A stretch of DNA of 64,000 bases from Kalaharituber pfeilii (GCA_015179045.1 WHUZ01000014.1:1116001-1180000), one strand, 5' to 3'. Shown: positions 8,991 through 19,323, counted from the stretch's first letter. Notes: generated from the sequence alone by a model not told the origin. A program made the numbers and translations.

Positions 8991-9471
8991 TGTGTTATGT
9001 GATTTTGTAACTTCTGGAACTTGGGAGGTTGTAGTCTTTTGGTATTCTATTAACGAATTCTTTCACGGCGCTGGGGAATGTTATCAAATGTGATGGTCGT
9101 GGAACTCTCTTTGCTACCGACGCATGCGCAAGGTCCCTACGGGACGATGATACAGTGTGAGGCCCTCGTCTGGGACGTAATCGTTGAGATATATGTTCGT
9201 ATTTGGCTTCGCCGCTGTGTTTTTGATGGCAATTTGGAAGTGAAGGTCTAGAAGTGGGTGTATAGCATGACATATTGGTAGAAGGTGAAATTTAAATGTT
9301 TAAAAGGACTTCTGATGAAGATGGTTTCTTGTGATGCGAGAGGGACCTTTTATAGAGTGACGGCTAAACACCATATAGCCACGCAATTCAATCAACGTTG
9401 CTGTATCCAATGATATTTCGACATGTCGATCCTGGGAATTGAACCCAACCTTGCCCACCAGGGTCACGACA
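8991..9471 (-). mobile_element. Probable Ty3/gypsy-type LTR
   Basis: On the minus strand this reads TGTCGTGACCCTGG...CATAACACA, a TG...CA-bounded 481-bp unit. A TATA-like CTATAAAAGG (about 9348-9357) is followed by a transcript-start-like stretch. The purine run GTGGGGGGCAT lies immediately upstream on the minus strand (9472-9482) and resembles the polypurine tract before a fungal gypsy 3' LTR. No gag or pol frame is present nearby, and the flanks do not match as a 5-bp duplication. It may be a solo or rearranged LTR. Confidence 0.5.
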
Positions 9472-9499
9472 ATGCCCCCCACAGGACTCGAAACACAGC

Positions 9500-10389
9500 C
9501 ACTGTGATGAGTTCAGAAGTTGAAGTTGTTATTGAGTAAGGTTCGGGAATGTAACAACTTTTTATAGATGAACAAGCTGGGGAATGAATGCAATAATAGG
9601 CGAAAGGGCACTATAAGCAGCCATGAGAATCTGCGTATAAAATGAACATCATCGGAGTATATACCTGAAGAGGTAAAGGACAAAGTGGTAATTGTAACAC
9701 GTTTTGGGTACGACTAGGGGGCAAGTTTAAAATCAAGAGATAGAGAACAAGGTGCCTTAAGTGAAAAGGAAAATCCAAGAAACAGCCACGCTATCGGGCG
9801 ATACACAAGGGGAAGCTCGAAAATAAAATGAACTTCTGTGTTATAATGCCTGAAGGGGTAAAGAGCAAGGTGGCGCAACTTCTGTGTTATATGCCTGAAA
9901 GGGCAGCTTGTAATCTCATCTTATCACAGCCAGGGGATCATTTCAGTGCTCGTAGTATACTCTAGGAGGAAAGAAAAATCCACGACAAAGCTACCCTATC
10001 AGTGGATACACTTGGGGACGTTCCAAAATAAAATCAACTTCCGTGCTGTATGGCTGAATAGGGCCAAGTTCCTGAGCTGTCGTGTTTACCTGCCTGAAGA
10101 AGTAATGGGCAATGTTTTGACAAATGTGGTAGTCACTGCCCTAAATAGCAAAGTAAAGTACAGCGACATGCTGCTTTAATTTTTGTGCCAAGGCAATGGC
10201 TACCTGCTATCCGATTTAGACCTAGCGCACCAAAGTGCACCATGCGGGAATCCTTGGTGCTGTAGATTATTCCTTCTTTTGACTTTGTTTTTGTTATTTT
10301 TTCGGCGCGAAGAAAAATTGGGCCATCGACAGAGTGAATGGGCGGAGTTTTTGGCAACAAGACGTAGTCGACAGGAGCTTTTCGCAGGC
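9500..10389 (-). repeat. Decayed LTR-like repeats with a 70-bp direct duplication
   Basis: The minus strand shows further promoter-like LTR material ending ...CTCATCACA near 9500, with TATAAAAAG at about 9550. A 70-bp unit at 9771-9840 recurs at 9976-10045, about 205 bp away. The copies share GATACAC, AAAATAAAAT and AACTTC blocks and are about 80% alike by eye. Shorter variants of CCTGAAGGGGTAAAG occur at 9670, 9850 and 9890. No coding sequence is evident. Confidence 0.5.
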
Positions 10390-10398
10390 GTAGCTATG

Positions 10399-10431
<33 letters not shown>

Positions 10432-10458
10432 CAATATCATTACTCGTGTAGCTATGGG
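10390..10458 (-). mobile_element. Ultra-short poly(A) retroinsertion
   Basis: The insert at 10,401-10,447 is T31 followed by 16 bp (CAATATCATTACTCGT). Perfect 11-bp duplications GTAGCTATGGG at 10,390-10,400 and 10,448-10,458 flank it. On the minus strand the 16 bp read ACGAGTAATGATATTG before the poly(A). This resembles the GCGATCACTGATAT that precedes the poly(A) of LINE copy 2. Confidence 0.85.
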
Positions 10459-10724
10459 AGAAAATAGAATCTCTCGAAAAGAATTTGGGTTAAAACTTAT
10501 CTTGGCGTGTCAATACTGAAGTAGATGTGGCACAAGCTCCGGAAGGGAACCCCCAAAAGGGATTGGATGTATCCAAGACCGCAACTCACGTGATAGTATC
10601 TCTGGACGCTTAGTCTCCTTGTCTTGGCTTACAAACACAGCCTAGCAGACTAACCGTTTTGGAAGGTGTATACCGTTTTGGGATATTAAATATTTTCAAG
10701 CAAGTTATACAGTATTCTTTAGTC

Positions 10725-10785
10725 TTTTTTTGTGCCCACATAACCCTGCGTAGAGCCGGCCAGTCTATGGTAGGGAAAGCTATGT
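10725..10785 (-). mobile_element. LINE/SINE tail remnant, copy iii of the second family
   Basis: T7 is followed by GTGCCCACATAACCCTGCG and TCTATGGTAGGG. On the minus strand this resembles the ends of copies i and ii (CCTACCAT...GGGTTATGTG, A-tail). It is more diverged, and no target duplication was found. Confidence 0.55.
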
Positions 10786-10859
10786 TCACATCGAAAGCCG
10801 TATAACATTATCATCACACTCACTGCCCTAACTATTTCTCAGCTTGTAATTCATGTTTC

Positions 10860-11700
10860 GCTCAGGCAATGGAATCCCGGGAGGGAGAGATCCTTATAGT
10901 CTCGGATTCCCAGGTGGCGATCAACAAACTCCAAAGGATAGCGGAAGGCAGGCCTACCCTCGATGGTGCAGCCCAGATGGTGAGGAGATCCTGGGACGAG
11001 AGAACCGCAAGGGGGGACCTGGACGTGGCAGTGATGTGGGTAAAAGGCCACAGGGGCGTCAGGGGCAACACGGAAGCCGACAAGGCGGCCAAGACAGGCG
11101 CCTTTCTGCAGTACCAAGACGAGATGGTCATGGAGGCGGGCATGCGACAACAAGCCAAATCCTGGAGAGCAGAGGAGAGGAACAGGCTAGGCATGAACTA
11201 CAGACCGCTACGGAGGCTGGGGCACGGGGTGGCTACACTAGCGGGCCTACTAAGGAGTCAAGGGCCTGTGGCACTGGCAATACAGGCTGGGGAGGGCTGA
11301 CGGACCGGAGCGCAGATGGTGCGGGGAACAGTAGGAGACTACAGCCCATGTACTGGACAGATGCCAGGTATGGAAGACAAAATAGCCCGGGGGAAGGGAC
11401 GCACTGCTCAGGCCACCAGAAAGGGGCGAAGGGGAAGTGGACCCACTCAGAGCATTGATGGATTGGATGGTACGGTAACCGCGACGGACTTAGTTTACGG
11501 CCATGATTTTCTGATTTTCTGATTTTGTTGTATCTTGACATTAGCAGTCCAGGGTGTCATATCCTGATTTATCAGTTTGCATTAGTACCCTTTCTCCTTC
11601 CTCTTCCTTTCTTTCCTTTATTCTATCTCCTATGTAACTAAATCGCCATAGCCCATAGGGCGGCACGCGATCACTGATATAAAAAAAAATAAAAATAATA
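10860..11700 (+). mobile_element. 5'-truncated Tad1-like LINE, copy 2
   Basis: A plus-strand frame (10,869-11,300) encodes the second half of RNase H, with SDSQVAINKLQ carrying the second catalytic Asp. VKGHRGVRGNTEADKAAK is the conserved C-terminal block. The downstream zinc knuckle seen in copy 3 is destroyed here. The fragment ends in the hairpin at 11,645-11,664 and an A-rich tail. Flanks AATTCATGTTTC (10,848-10,859) and AATTTACGTTTC (11,701-11,712) match 10 of 12, and both differences are C/T, so they are a plausible decayed target duplication. Confidence 0.85.
11645..11664 (+). other. LINE 3' hairpin, copy 2
   Basis: GCCATAGCCCATAGGGCGGC has the same stems as copies 1 and 3, with loop ATA. 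Confidence 0.7.
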
Positions 11701-11712
11701 AATTTACGTTTC

Positions 11713-12530
11713 CTTCTCTCCAGCGATATCAACCCTTTTACTATTCGATTCTTTTTTTACTTTCTTCCTTTTTCACCATGTTGTCCACAGATCTAGCAGC
11801 AGCGTGGATCCATGTAGGATTTTCGTAATCATGGATTATGTGGATAAGTTATATCATACCCAAGCCTTCCCAAGTCATGCACAGATGCCTTTCTACCTCA
11901 CTCCCGACAGATTGGATAACTGTGGCCTCCAGCGGTTCGTAGAGAATGTTCACCCAGACGTGACTACAGAGGAAGAAGGACGAGTGAGATAATCAGGAAT
12001 GTCTCCATTTACCGAAGCAGCCTTCGTAAGTGGAGGGACATCCCACTTGAAATCATATTTAACACACACCTATTTGTAACGCTGTCCTTTATGCAATAAA
12101 ATGGGATCCCGTAGATTCTGTTAATTTACCGACCCACAACCTACAGGCGGCACAAGAAGCTTTGGACATTCCAGCATACCTCAAATGAGGTATAAGTTGA
12201 CCAACGATACCTACCTGTAACATGTTCACGGGAGCTTTCTTGCGGGCCAATTATGCCTCGCCGTAGCTTGTTATCGTATTCAACTAGCTCTAACTCGCTG
12301 TGAATCATTGCTGCTGAGCTAAGCTCTGATCTATAGTGTGTCGAGATTTGTGTGGTTACCTATGAAATTACCGCTTCAAAAGTTGGGTCTTGTCCCACTA
12401 AAGCTAGAACATTTTTTACCGTGGAGGTCCAGTCTGAATCAACGTAACAGTCTCAGCAGGTATGTCGGGCGCTATGAATAGCACGTCTAGTTTATGTGCC
12501 TTGGACTTGGGTGTCTAACAAAGTCCAATA
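11713..12530. other. No gene recognised
   Basis: This is the stretch between LINE copies 2 and 3. Only short open frames occur, the longest 62 codons at 11,804-11,992. No domain or RNA is recognisable. Confidence 0.5.
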
Positions 12531-12542
12531 TTGTCTGGATAT

Positions 12543-13161
12543 AGGCATCAGGGGCAACGAGGAGGCGGACAAGGCAGCAAAGGTTGGCGCCTTCCTGCAG
12601 AATCAGGACGAGCTGGTCACAGAATCCGGGATGCGACAGGAAGCGAAGGCACGAAGAGCGGAGGAAAAGAACAGACTAGGGCTGAGTTACAAACCTCTAC
12701 AAAGGCTGAGCCGACGAGTGAGCACACTCGTGGGCCTTCTGGAGGGTAAAGGCCTACGCTCCTGGCAATACAAACTTGGCAAATCCGACGGGCCAGAATG
12801 CAGATGGTGTGGAGAGGACGAGGAAACCACAACACACATCTTGACCACATGCCGGGTTTGGAACAGGAAATGGCCAGGAGGGAGAGAAGCGCTTTTGAAA
12901 CCCCCGCGGGTTAGCGCAAAGGAACAAGGGGACCCACTGCTGATGCTACTTGGATGGATGGAACAGTGACATTTTGGATCAGAATATTCTCTATTGTTGT
13001 TTCTCATTACTTATACCTAATCGGTGGAACGGTGACATTTCGGCTTACGCTTACCCTCTATCTTTATCTCATTAGTCCTGTTTCTCTATTTCCTATAGTG
13101 TGTATTTAAATCGCCATAGCCCCCAGGGCGGCAAGCAATCAATGATAAAAAAATAAAAAAT
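12543..13161 (+). mobile_element. 5'-truncated Tad1-like LINE, copy 3
   Basis: A 619-bp fragment bounded by perfect 12-bp duplications TTGTCTGGATAT at 12,531-12,542 and 13,162-13,173. It opens inside the RNase H block (GIRGNEEADKAAK) and runs to a stop at 12,967-12,969. It includes an intact C-terminal zinc knuckle, CRWCGEDEETTTHILTTC (C-x2-C-x8-H-x4-C), as in Tad1-clade ORF2 proteins. A 3' UTR follows with the hairpin at 13,113-13,132 and an A-rich tail. It is the best-preserved of the three copies. Confidence 0.92.
13113..13132 (+). other. LINE 3' hairpin, copy 3
   Basis: GCCATAGCCCCCAGGGCGGC has the same stems as copies 1 and 2, with loop CCA. Confidence 0.7.
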
Positions 13162-13243
13162 TTGTCTGGATATGATATATGAGTGATAAAAGCTTTCTGA
13201 GATATTGATCCAATGGAAAGTCTATTGAGGCGCTAGGCTTAGA

Positions 13244-14046
13244 TCACTCGATGAAGAAATTCAAACCAAACTTACAGGCAGCATTGAAGTCTGCTGTTGA
13301 GGGAATTGTGTTGAGAGATTGCTGGATTACAAAGGCCTTTCTAGCTGAGTCGGGTGTGATACTTTCATACCGCTTATGTATGGTCTCGAGCAAATCAAGC
13401 AACTCGATTGCCTCGCTTTGTCCCACTTGCGAGTGTAAGAATCACGCGCTCGAGCGGAGCAGAACTGATGATTCCATTAATGATGATAATCAGGAACTAA
13501 GTACAGGAACTGCCGCCTCATATATCCTTCTCTGCGGCCCAATAATCTTCCGAAAACGGATATGAGCAAGGATCGAACAATACAATTACCCCGCCTCTTG
13601 CACAGTCTATCGGCATTAGGTGCCAGGACTAGTCCGTCGGTAGAACAGCGAGGACGGCACCCCTTTCTTCATCAGCGGAGCCATCATGAGAATGAAAAAG
13701 CAATTTCGTGTAACTTGTCGGCAACATCTGCATCAGGTAGCTCTTCTTTATTCGCCAGCATTTCTATCCCTTCAACGTCCAGAAATTCTGAAGGGTCTAG
13801 TTTTTCACACCCCTCATAAAATCTCTCAAAGTCACTATACCGCTTCATGACGCGCTGAGCGAGGCGGTTAAAACTGTGTGTGAACACCAGTAATTTGATA
13901 TTTTTGGTAACCCTGTACCGATCTACAGCTGGGTCCAGGGCGGTCAAATACTTTGATGCCAGCTTCTTCCGGACAGGCCGAGTCGCCACACCTGCTGCTA
14001 GTGTGCATCCCCACGATGCTCGGAGCTGTGACACAGAAGCCGCCAC
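13244..14046 (-). CDS. Hypothetical fungal protein, exon structure unresolved
   Basis: Two minus-strand frames look protein-like. The first (14,046-13,684, 120 codons) reads MAASVSQLRASWGC... and contains LAQRVMKRYSDFERFYEGC and a hydrophilic helical stretch. The second (13,426-13,244) reads GQSEAIELLDLLETIHKRY and ends NFFIE. They could be exons of one helical protein, but I could not place a convincing intron between them, and the 260 bp between contain stops. No family is recognised. It may also be two fragments of a decayed gene. Confidence 0.35.
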
Positions 14047-14109
14047 AAATTCTTCGGGAACTGGCTGATTGGGTCCCTGCTGCAGCTCTCAGTGCCTGCA
14101 ACCGCACGT

Positions 14110-15510
14110 CTCAGGGTTGAATGTAAGTGGTGAGGGTCCAGGAGCAGCTGCGCAGTGATGGCGATGCTAGTCTATAAGGCCTAGTGACACGCAAAGAAGC
14201 CAGTGCGTCCAGTATCGCGTCATGTCAGCTCTTCCTCCGGCATGAGTAGCTAAGTTGATGCCTATCTGCAAATCCTGGACGTCGGAACTCAAGTTAATTC
14301 GGCCTCGGTCCCTGGTCGTCAATGAGCATTTCCGGCGCAGCGGTGCGCAGTTGCATTGCTCGCCGCTGACGGGGTTACATGAGGGGCCATCTCAGCTGCT
14401 AAAGCAACTACTGCGACTAGCTTCTCCTGCGGCCAGGGAATTCTTGGGTTTGTCGGGCATGTGTGTTTTCTGCAGTGATGCAGTGGATGAGTCTGTTGAG
14501 TTAAAGTGGGAGCAGAAAGATCCTTAAGTGGTATTGGGAAATCATAACAAGTCCCGGTCTCGTTCTTAAACTAAGCCATACGCCTTAAGCCAATTTAAAA
14601 GTTTCGGTCACCTACCGCAATCGTCAAGCCAGAACACTTACAATGTGGGAGGAACTCGAGTCCCAGACTGCATAAAAATGTTCCTAAGTTCCTTGTTGAG
14701 CACGGTGCCCAGCTATGGCATTACGTCTCTAGTTCCCTTCAAGGGTATCTGTGTATTCATACGTATGCCTCAGTGATTACAGTAAAGCTCCGGGATGTCT
14801 TGTAGCTACACTTCCAAGTCGCCATTGGCCTCGTAACCAGAAGAAGCCAACTGCAGAAAGTTCCCAGTTGCAGGCCCGCGTAAATAATATACATGGAATT
14901 CAAAACCTGTAAAGTAGGCACCAGTGAGTAGTTGGCGATTGCAATTGAAACTTTGGCCTACATCTACGAAATTTTCTGCATTAGCACAGATCTCAACAAC
15001 TGTTGACCTTGTTATAGAGTAAATTTTCCACTTGCTTCACAGTAGGATATCATCTCAACGTCATTCGTCACCGAGTTCTTGAGCCCTCCAGGCCACTTAA
15101 TTCATCTCACTGATATTCAATCGTCTGTGCCAGCTGAAGGATGCCTAAAGAAGTGCAGAAAGTCTGCTCTCATGCCCATCTTCAAGGAGATCAAGCCGCT
15201 ACTCCCTTATGATTAACAATACACAACTGAAATAGTTCAGAGAAAAGGAATAGGAAGAGAAGATAAATTCTCACTCTCCAAGCAAGCAAATGAGGGTGAG
15301 TTTGAAGACTGCTGCACGTCTCGCTGCAAAGGTGAGGCAGCGTTACCGGAACTGGCATTCCTTCTTTCTTGGAGAAGAGCCTCGATACAAGGTGTGCACG
15401 CGCCATACAGGTACACACTTTCCTGCACAGGCTGGACTCTCTTTCCCCCTGTCTCCATCCAAAGTGTGATTAGAGAGGCCATGTGCGGCCACAGTGTGAG
15501 TATTACGAAA
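14110..15510. other. Gene-free stretch
   Basis: No domain, RNA or repeat is recognised. Open frames are all under 95 codons and lack coding character. Confidence 0.5.
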
Positions 15511-15511
15511 G

Positions 15512-15689
15512 TACAGGTTACCCTGGCTATAATGAACCTCTTCTTAGTGAAAACCTGGCTATAGTGAAGAGATGGGCGAGCTTCTTTGTCTACACAGGTA
15601 AAGAAAGTGCCCTCGCTATAGTAAAAACTGGTTATAGTGTAGAAAATCGGTCAAATTCTTGGCCTTCATTATAGCCAGGTTCACCTGTA
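15512..15689 (-). mobile_element. MITE-A, copy 1 (intact)
   Basis: The element at 15,514-15,687 (174 bp) is flanked by TA at 15,512-15,513 and 15,688-15,689. Its terminal inverted repeats start CAGGT and contain CCTGGCTATAATGAA on both ends. No coding capacity. In reverse orientation it matches MITE-A copy 2 at 40,064-40,938 nearly along its length. The TA duplication points to a Tc1/mariner/pogo-type transposase acting in trans. Confidence 0.88.
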
Positions 15690-16020
15690 GATTCTTGCCC
15701 TCGCCGCACTATTTGCACATCAAGTACAGGCATGGCCATGTTAAGAACACCGTTTCTGGGTCCTGGCCAACATTAACTACTGCGCTACTAGCAAATTGGA
15801 ACCGGCTGTTTGCAGTTGAATGTGGGCCTTAGAAGTGTTATAAGCACATGGAAACTACCACGAATCTACCACCTGCCGTACGCATGTTCCTTATCGTCTG
15901 CCACTGCATTGATTAGGCCTACTGTTGATCCATCATATATCGAGAAAGCTAAAGGCTCAATATTCTATCACACACAAAAAGTAGAACCAACTCCATTACC
16001 TTACCACCGTTTCCCTCAAT

Positions 16021-17121
16021 ATGCTAAATTGGGTCACCTACGGCGACCCCACCAATTTCTTCACGGAGGCACCTCCCAGCCCAGGAAACGGGACCACGAG
16101 ATGTGGTGGCCAATCAAAAGTGATGATGAAACCCAAAGCGAAAGGAAAACAAAAAGCCCACGCCGTCATCATGCACAGCTCGCGACGAGTTAGTGAACCA
16201 GTCTACGCACCCGCGCCAGGGCCAGCTTCTAAGGACAACAACAGGGGTTGCCGGCGTTCGGGGCAGTATGTTTCGATTTCTACAACGGAAGTAAGGCACA
16301 ATGAGCTGATAAGGGGCGGGAGTAGAAACTCGAATGAGCGGCGAGCAAGCAAGATACAGGTGTACGCAGATGAGGACGCTGACTGGGTCAATTACCAGGT
16401 CCCACCAGCCCCTGCAGCTGAATGTAGGGCTAGCAAGAGAAAATCAAGTATAGAAATTTTCCGTGACGGCAGTAATGAGTCTAGCTTTTGTTCTCATGAG
16501 GATTCTATATGCTCCCCAAAACTTGGGCACCCCGACCTAGACTGTATGGACTCACAATCCCCAGTTATCCCATATAGACTTTCCTTCATTCCCCCAAACG
16601 TCACGCTCCGCCGCCCCCACCGCCCTCGCCGCCCCCTTCTGCACCTAAGCCATACTGAATTTGCCTCTTGGACGCCCCCACCCCTTTGCGAGAATCGGCG
16701 CCCTACTTACATTGGCCCTATACTCTCCCTCCGTAATCGCATCCCCAAATGCCAAGGCATCTGTGAACTTACTCAAACCTTCGATCCAAACGCCCACCCA
16801 GTATTTCTCGCGTGGCAACAGGGAAACCCAGTACAGCAATGCTGCGGAAGAATACCTCCTGGGCAAGGCGGCATGGCAGCTGGGGATAGGAGGCAGATGA
16901 GGAGGTGTCCGTTGATACTATGTTCTATTTGTGTTTTTTTCCTAGGGAAGCATAATGGAAGAATGGAGAGGATGAAGAGGGAATGGAGGGGGTGGTTGGA
17001 GCAGATTATCGAAGAGGGAGGGAGAACGTGTAATTTGACGTGGGATAATTGGCAGGTGAGGAGGGTGAGGGAGTATTGGGAGGAACAGGAGGGAAGGAGG
17101 GAGGATAGGGAGAGCGAATAG
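16021..17121 (+). CDS. Uncharacterised fungal protein, probably several exons
   Basis: A continuous 366-codon frame runs here, but the real gene probably switches frame. The first half (16,021 to about 16,570) encodes a basic Ser-rich region with KIQVYADEDADWVNYQ. A pyrimidine-rich stretch ending CACCTAAG at 16,649 looks like a 3' splice site. It opens another frame with ARIGALLTLALYSPSVIASP and TQYFSRGNRETQYSNAAEEY (to 16,900). The last part (16,940-17,118) is a Trp/Arg/Glu-rich stretch, REWRGWLEQIIEEGGRT. TTTTTTTCCTAG at 16,934-16,945 is a candidate acceptor for it. I do not recognise the family. That coding sequence exists here is likely; the model is not secure. Confidence 0.4.
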   Translation: MLNWVTYGDPTNFFTEAPPSPGNGTTRCGGQSKVMMKPKAKGKQKAHAVIMHSSRRVSEPVYAPAPGPASKDNNRGCRRSGQYVSISTTEVRHNELIRGGSRNSNERRASKIQVYADEDADWVNYQVPPAPAAECRASKRKSSIEIFRDGSNESSFCSHEDSICSPKLGHPDLDCMDSQSPVIPYRLSFIPPNVTLRRPHRPRRPLLHLSHTEFASWTPPPLCENRRPTYIGPILSLRNRIPKCQGICELTQTFDPNAHPVFLAWQQGNPVQQCCGRIPPGQGGMAAGDRRQMRRCPLILCSICVFFLGKHNGRMERMKREWRGWLEQIIEEGGRTCNLTWDNWQVRRVREYWEEQEGRREDRESE

Positions 17122-17129
17122 TGAAAGTT

Positions 17130-18250
17130 GGGTTTAGGTATGTGAGATGTTCTTCAAACACTGAATAGAAAGTCATGCAGAAGAAATTGAGTCAGCAACA
17201 TTGCCGGTGATGTTATTTGCCTTCAGTTCTGCATTTTGTCAGCTCTTCGAAGGGACATGGAAGTAATCCGGAAGCTGGATACTTGTGTATAAAAGCCTCT
17301 CTACGGCGACACACTCACAGCGTACAAACACAGGTTTGGCGGTACGGGTTCACGCAATTGCCACACGTTTAGCAAGCGCGCTGTCTGGTAAGGAGAAGTA
17401 GTCGGCTCGAAGAAGAAGAAGACATTGCTTGAGAATCTAATCTATGCGTGAGGGTTGCTAGACATGGAGATTTAACATACAGGCACGTGGGAGGGGGCTT
17501 CGGCCTTGCCGCCAGTTGACACGACACTCCCGCCAGCGGGGTTGTGGCACTCTCCTCGGCAGGGCTGTGCACGTCAGCTGGCATGGTTTGAGGCTAGTCT
17601 GGTTGGCACGTTTGAGGCCTAGATCTAGTGGTAGTAGTGGTGTGGTATGCAGCGCGCCTAAGCTACTATTACCGCGCTGCTGGGCTCAGACGCCGCAGGT
17701 CACGAGGGCCGTATGGCGATATAGGCAATACTGGGTTACATGATGAGGGTAAGTCCAGGGGCATGGGAGTGCTTAGAAATGGTGATGCTGCACCAACTGG
17801 TATAAGAAGGGCAATCTTTCTACCTTCTTCATGTTTCGCATTAATCTTCATCTTTCATCCTTCCTATTCACTATTTATTCATCTGTTCATACTCGTTTTG
17901 TATTACCTTCAGCCTTTCTACAGTTATGTCTTTCTAATATTGGTTCTGCACTTGCTATACAATCAAACAACTCTCGCTCATGCTCAGAATCTTCTCCATT
18001 CAACTTCTTGATGCTGTCTTCACTTCCTCCTTTGCCCAGCAACCTCCCAGCAGAGGGCCCCAGTGCGTAGGGTAGTGGAATTATGCGCTGCGCGCCCCAC
18101 GTTCATAGCGGCGTGTTATGTGACATTGCGTGCCTGCTGTCTGATACTATATCTATCGACCATTCCTTGTCAATTTAACGATCTCTTCTTCTCTTCTTCA
18201 ACCTCAATAGCTATCGTCGAGCAGCAACACGCCTGCAAGCAAGGAAGTGT
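17130..18250. other. No gene recognised
   Basis: The stretch carries pyrimidine-rich tracts (17,820-18,010) and a GC-rich patch (17,500-17,720). No domain or repeat family is recognised. It could include promoter or UTR sequence for neighbouring loci. Confidence 0.4.
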
Positions 18251-18253
18251 CGT

Positions 18254-19323
18254 TTTCTGTGGGTAGAGTCTTGGAATAAGGAGGTGGGGGCTCTCAAGGG
18301 GGTTGAGAAGTGGCAATTCGTCAAGGATTCTGTGCAGCTCATCAAAGCTGAGGCGGAGAAACGGCCTTCATGGGAGCGGTTGAGAAGAAGCTGATTGATG
18401 AGTGGACAAATGATGGGATGGGGGCCACCAGGTATAAGCTCGAGCAGGACCTCTAGTACCCTGGCATTACCAAGCCCCTGGAGGAGGCGCACACAATGAC
18501 TGAAGAGCTCAGGTTTAAGAGCGGACAGAGGATAACTACGGCTTCGGAGCTAAGTGGGAGGAGAAGCTCTACGATCTTGCCTCCCTGGTCTGCGGAAGAA
18601 TTCTTTCGGCAGTGTGCAGTTCACGCGGAAAAGACTGCGCTGGGAGATGCCAAGATCAGGCTTTGTACTGCCATCACCGGAAGACTTGAAAAACCTCGTA
18701 CAAAATAATGTGCATCTTGGAGAGGGACATTTAGCAAGTAGAACAGTACAACCAGAACTCTGTTGCTAGAGGTAGTGGGTCGGGAACGCAAGCGGGGTTG
18801 AGTCTAGATCTCTCATGTGCGAAACCGCTGAGGGGACCTCCGAGAACCCTCAATCGCCCGATTTGCCCGTTACTGGCGGAGGTGGAGGTGGGGGGTCAAT
18901 CTGGATTTCTGCCAATGCTACCAGAGAGGAGATTGAATCCGCGGGTACCATGAGAAAGGGTGGTGGCGCTGGCACTCGGTCTTCTGCGAACAGCTCCAGC
19001 AGGTTAAAGGGTATAGAGACCATGAAGGAAGGGCGGAAGAGGGCCATTGAGCCGAAACCCCTGCTCGAAGCAAGATTGAACGATTCAAGCTCGTACAGGT
19101 TCCTGTCATTGACCTTGACGTGAAGGCTGCCGAAGAGCTGAAGAAGGAGGCGGGGATGATAAAGGGAAGTAGAAGGCGTTTGGGCAGCGGAAGCGGTGGT
19201 GAATGAGTTTCTCAGGGAGGAGAAAGGGCAGCTGAGCAATGAAGCGCTGGCTCGAAGGTTATACTTGATGGTGATGTTGAAGGTGGAGGTTGAAGTGGAG
19301 AGCCGAGCAATGAGGGACCGCTG
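18254..19323 (+). pseudogene. Multiply frameshifted pseudogene, unknown family
   Basis: Protein-like segments follow each other in the same direction but in different frames. They are WNKEVGALKGVEKWQFVKDS, KKLIDEWTNDGMGATRYKLE, RTEDNYGFGAKWEEKLYDLA, PARSKIERFKLVQVPVIDLD, and finally NEFLREEKGQLSNEALARRL ending at the stop near 19,323. At least four frame changes and several stops separate them. The composition is helical and charged (Lys/Glu-rich). It may be a decayed host gene or a gag-like transposon protein. A 167-codon minus-strand frame at 18,850-19,353 is probably antisense. Confidence 0.5.

Noticed and set aside
9421..9475. tRNA-like GGGTTCAATTCCCAG on the minus strand
   Set aside because: A T-arm-like hairpin is present, but no matching acceptor stem or D and anticodon arms were found upstream. 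It lies inside the LTR.
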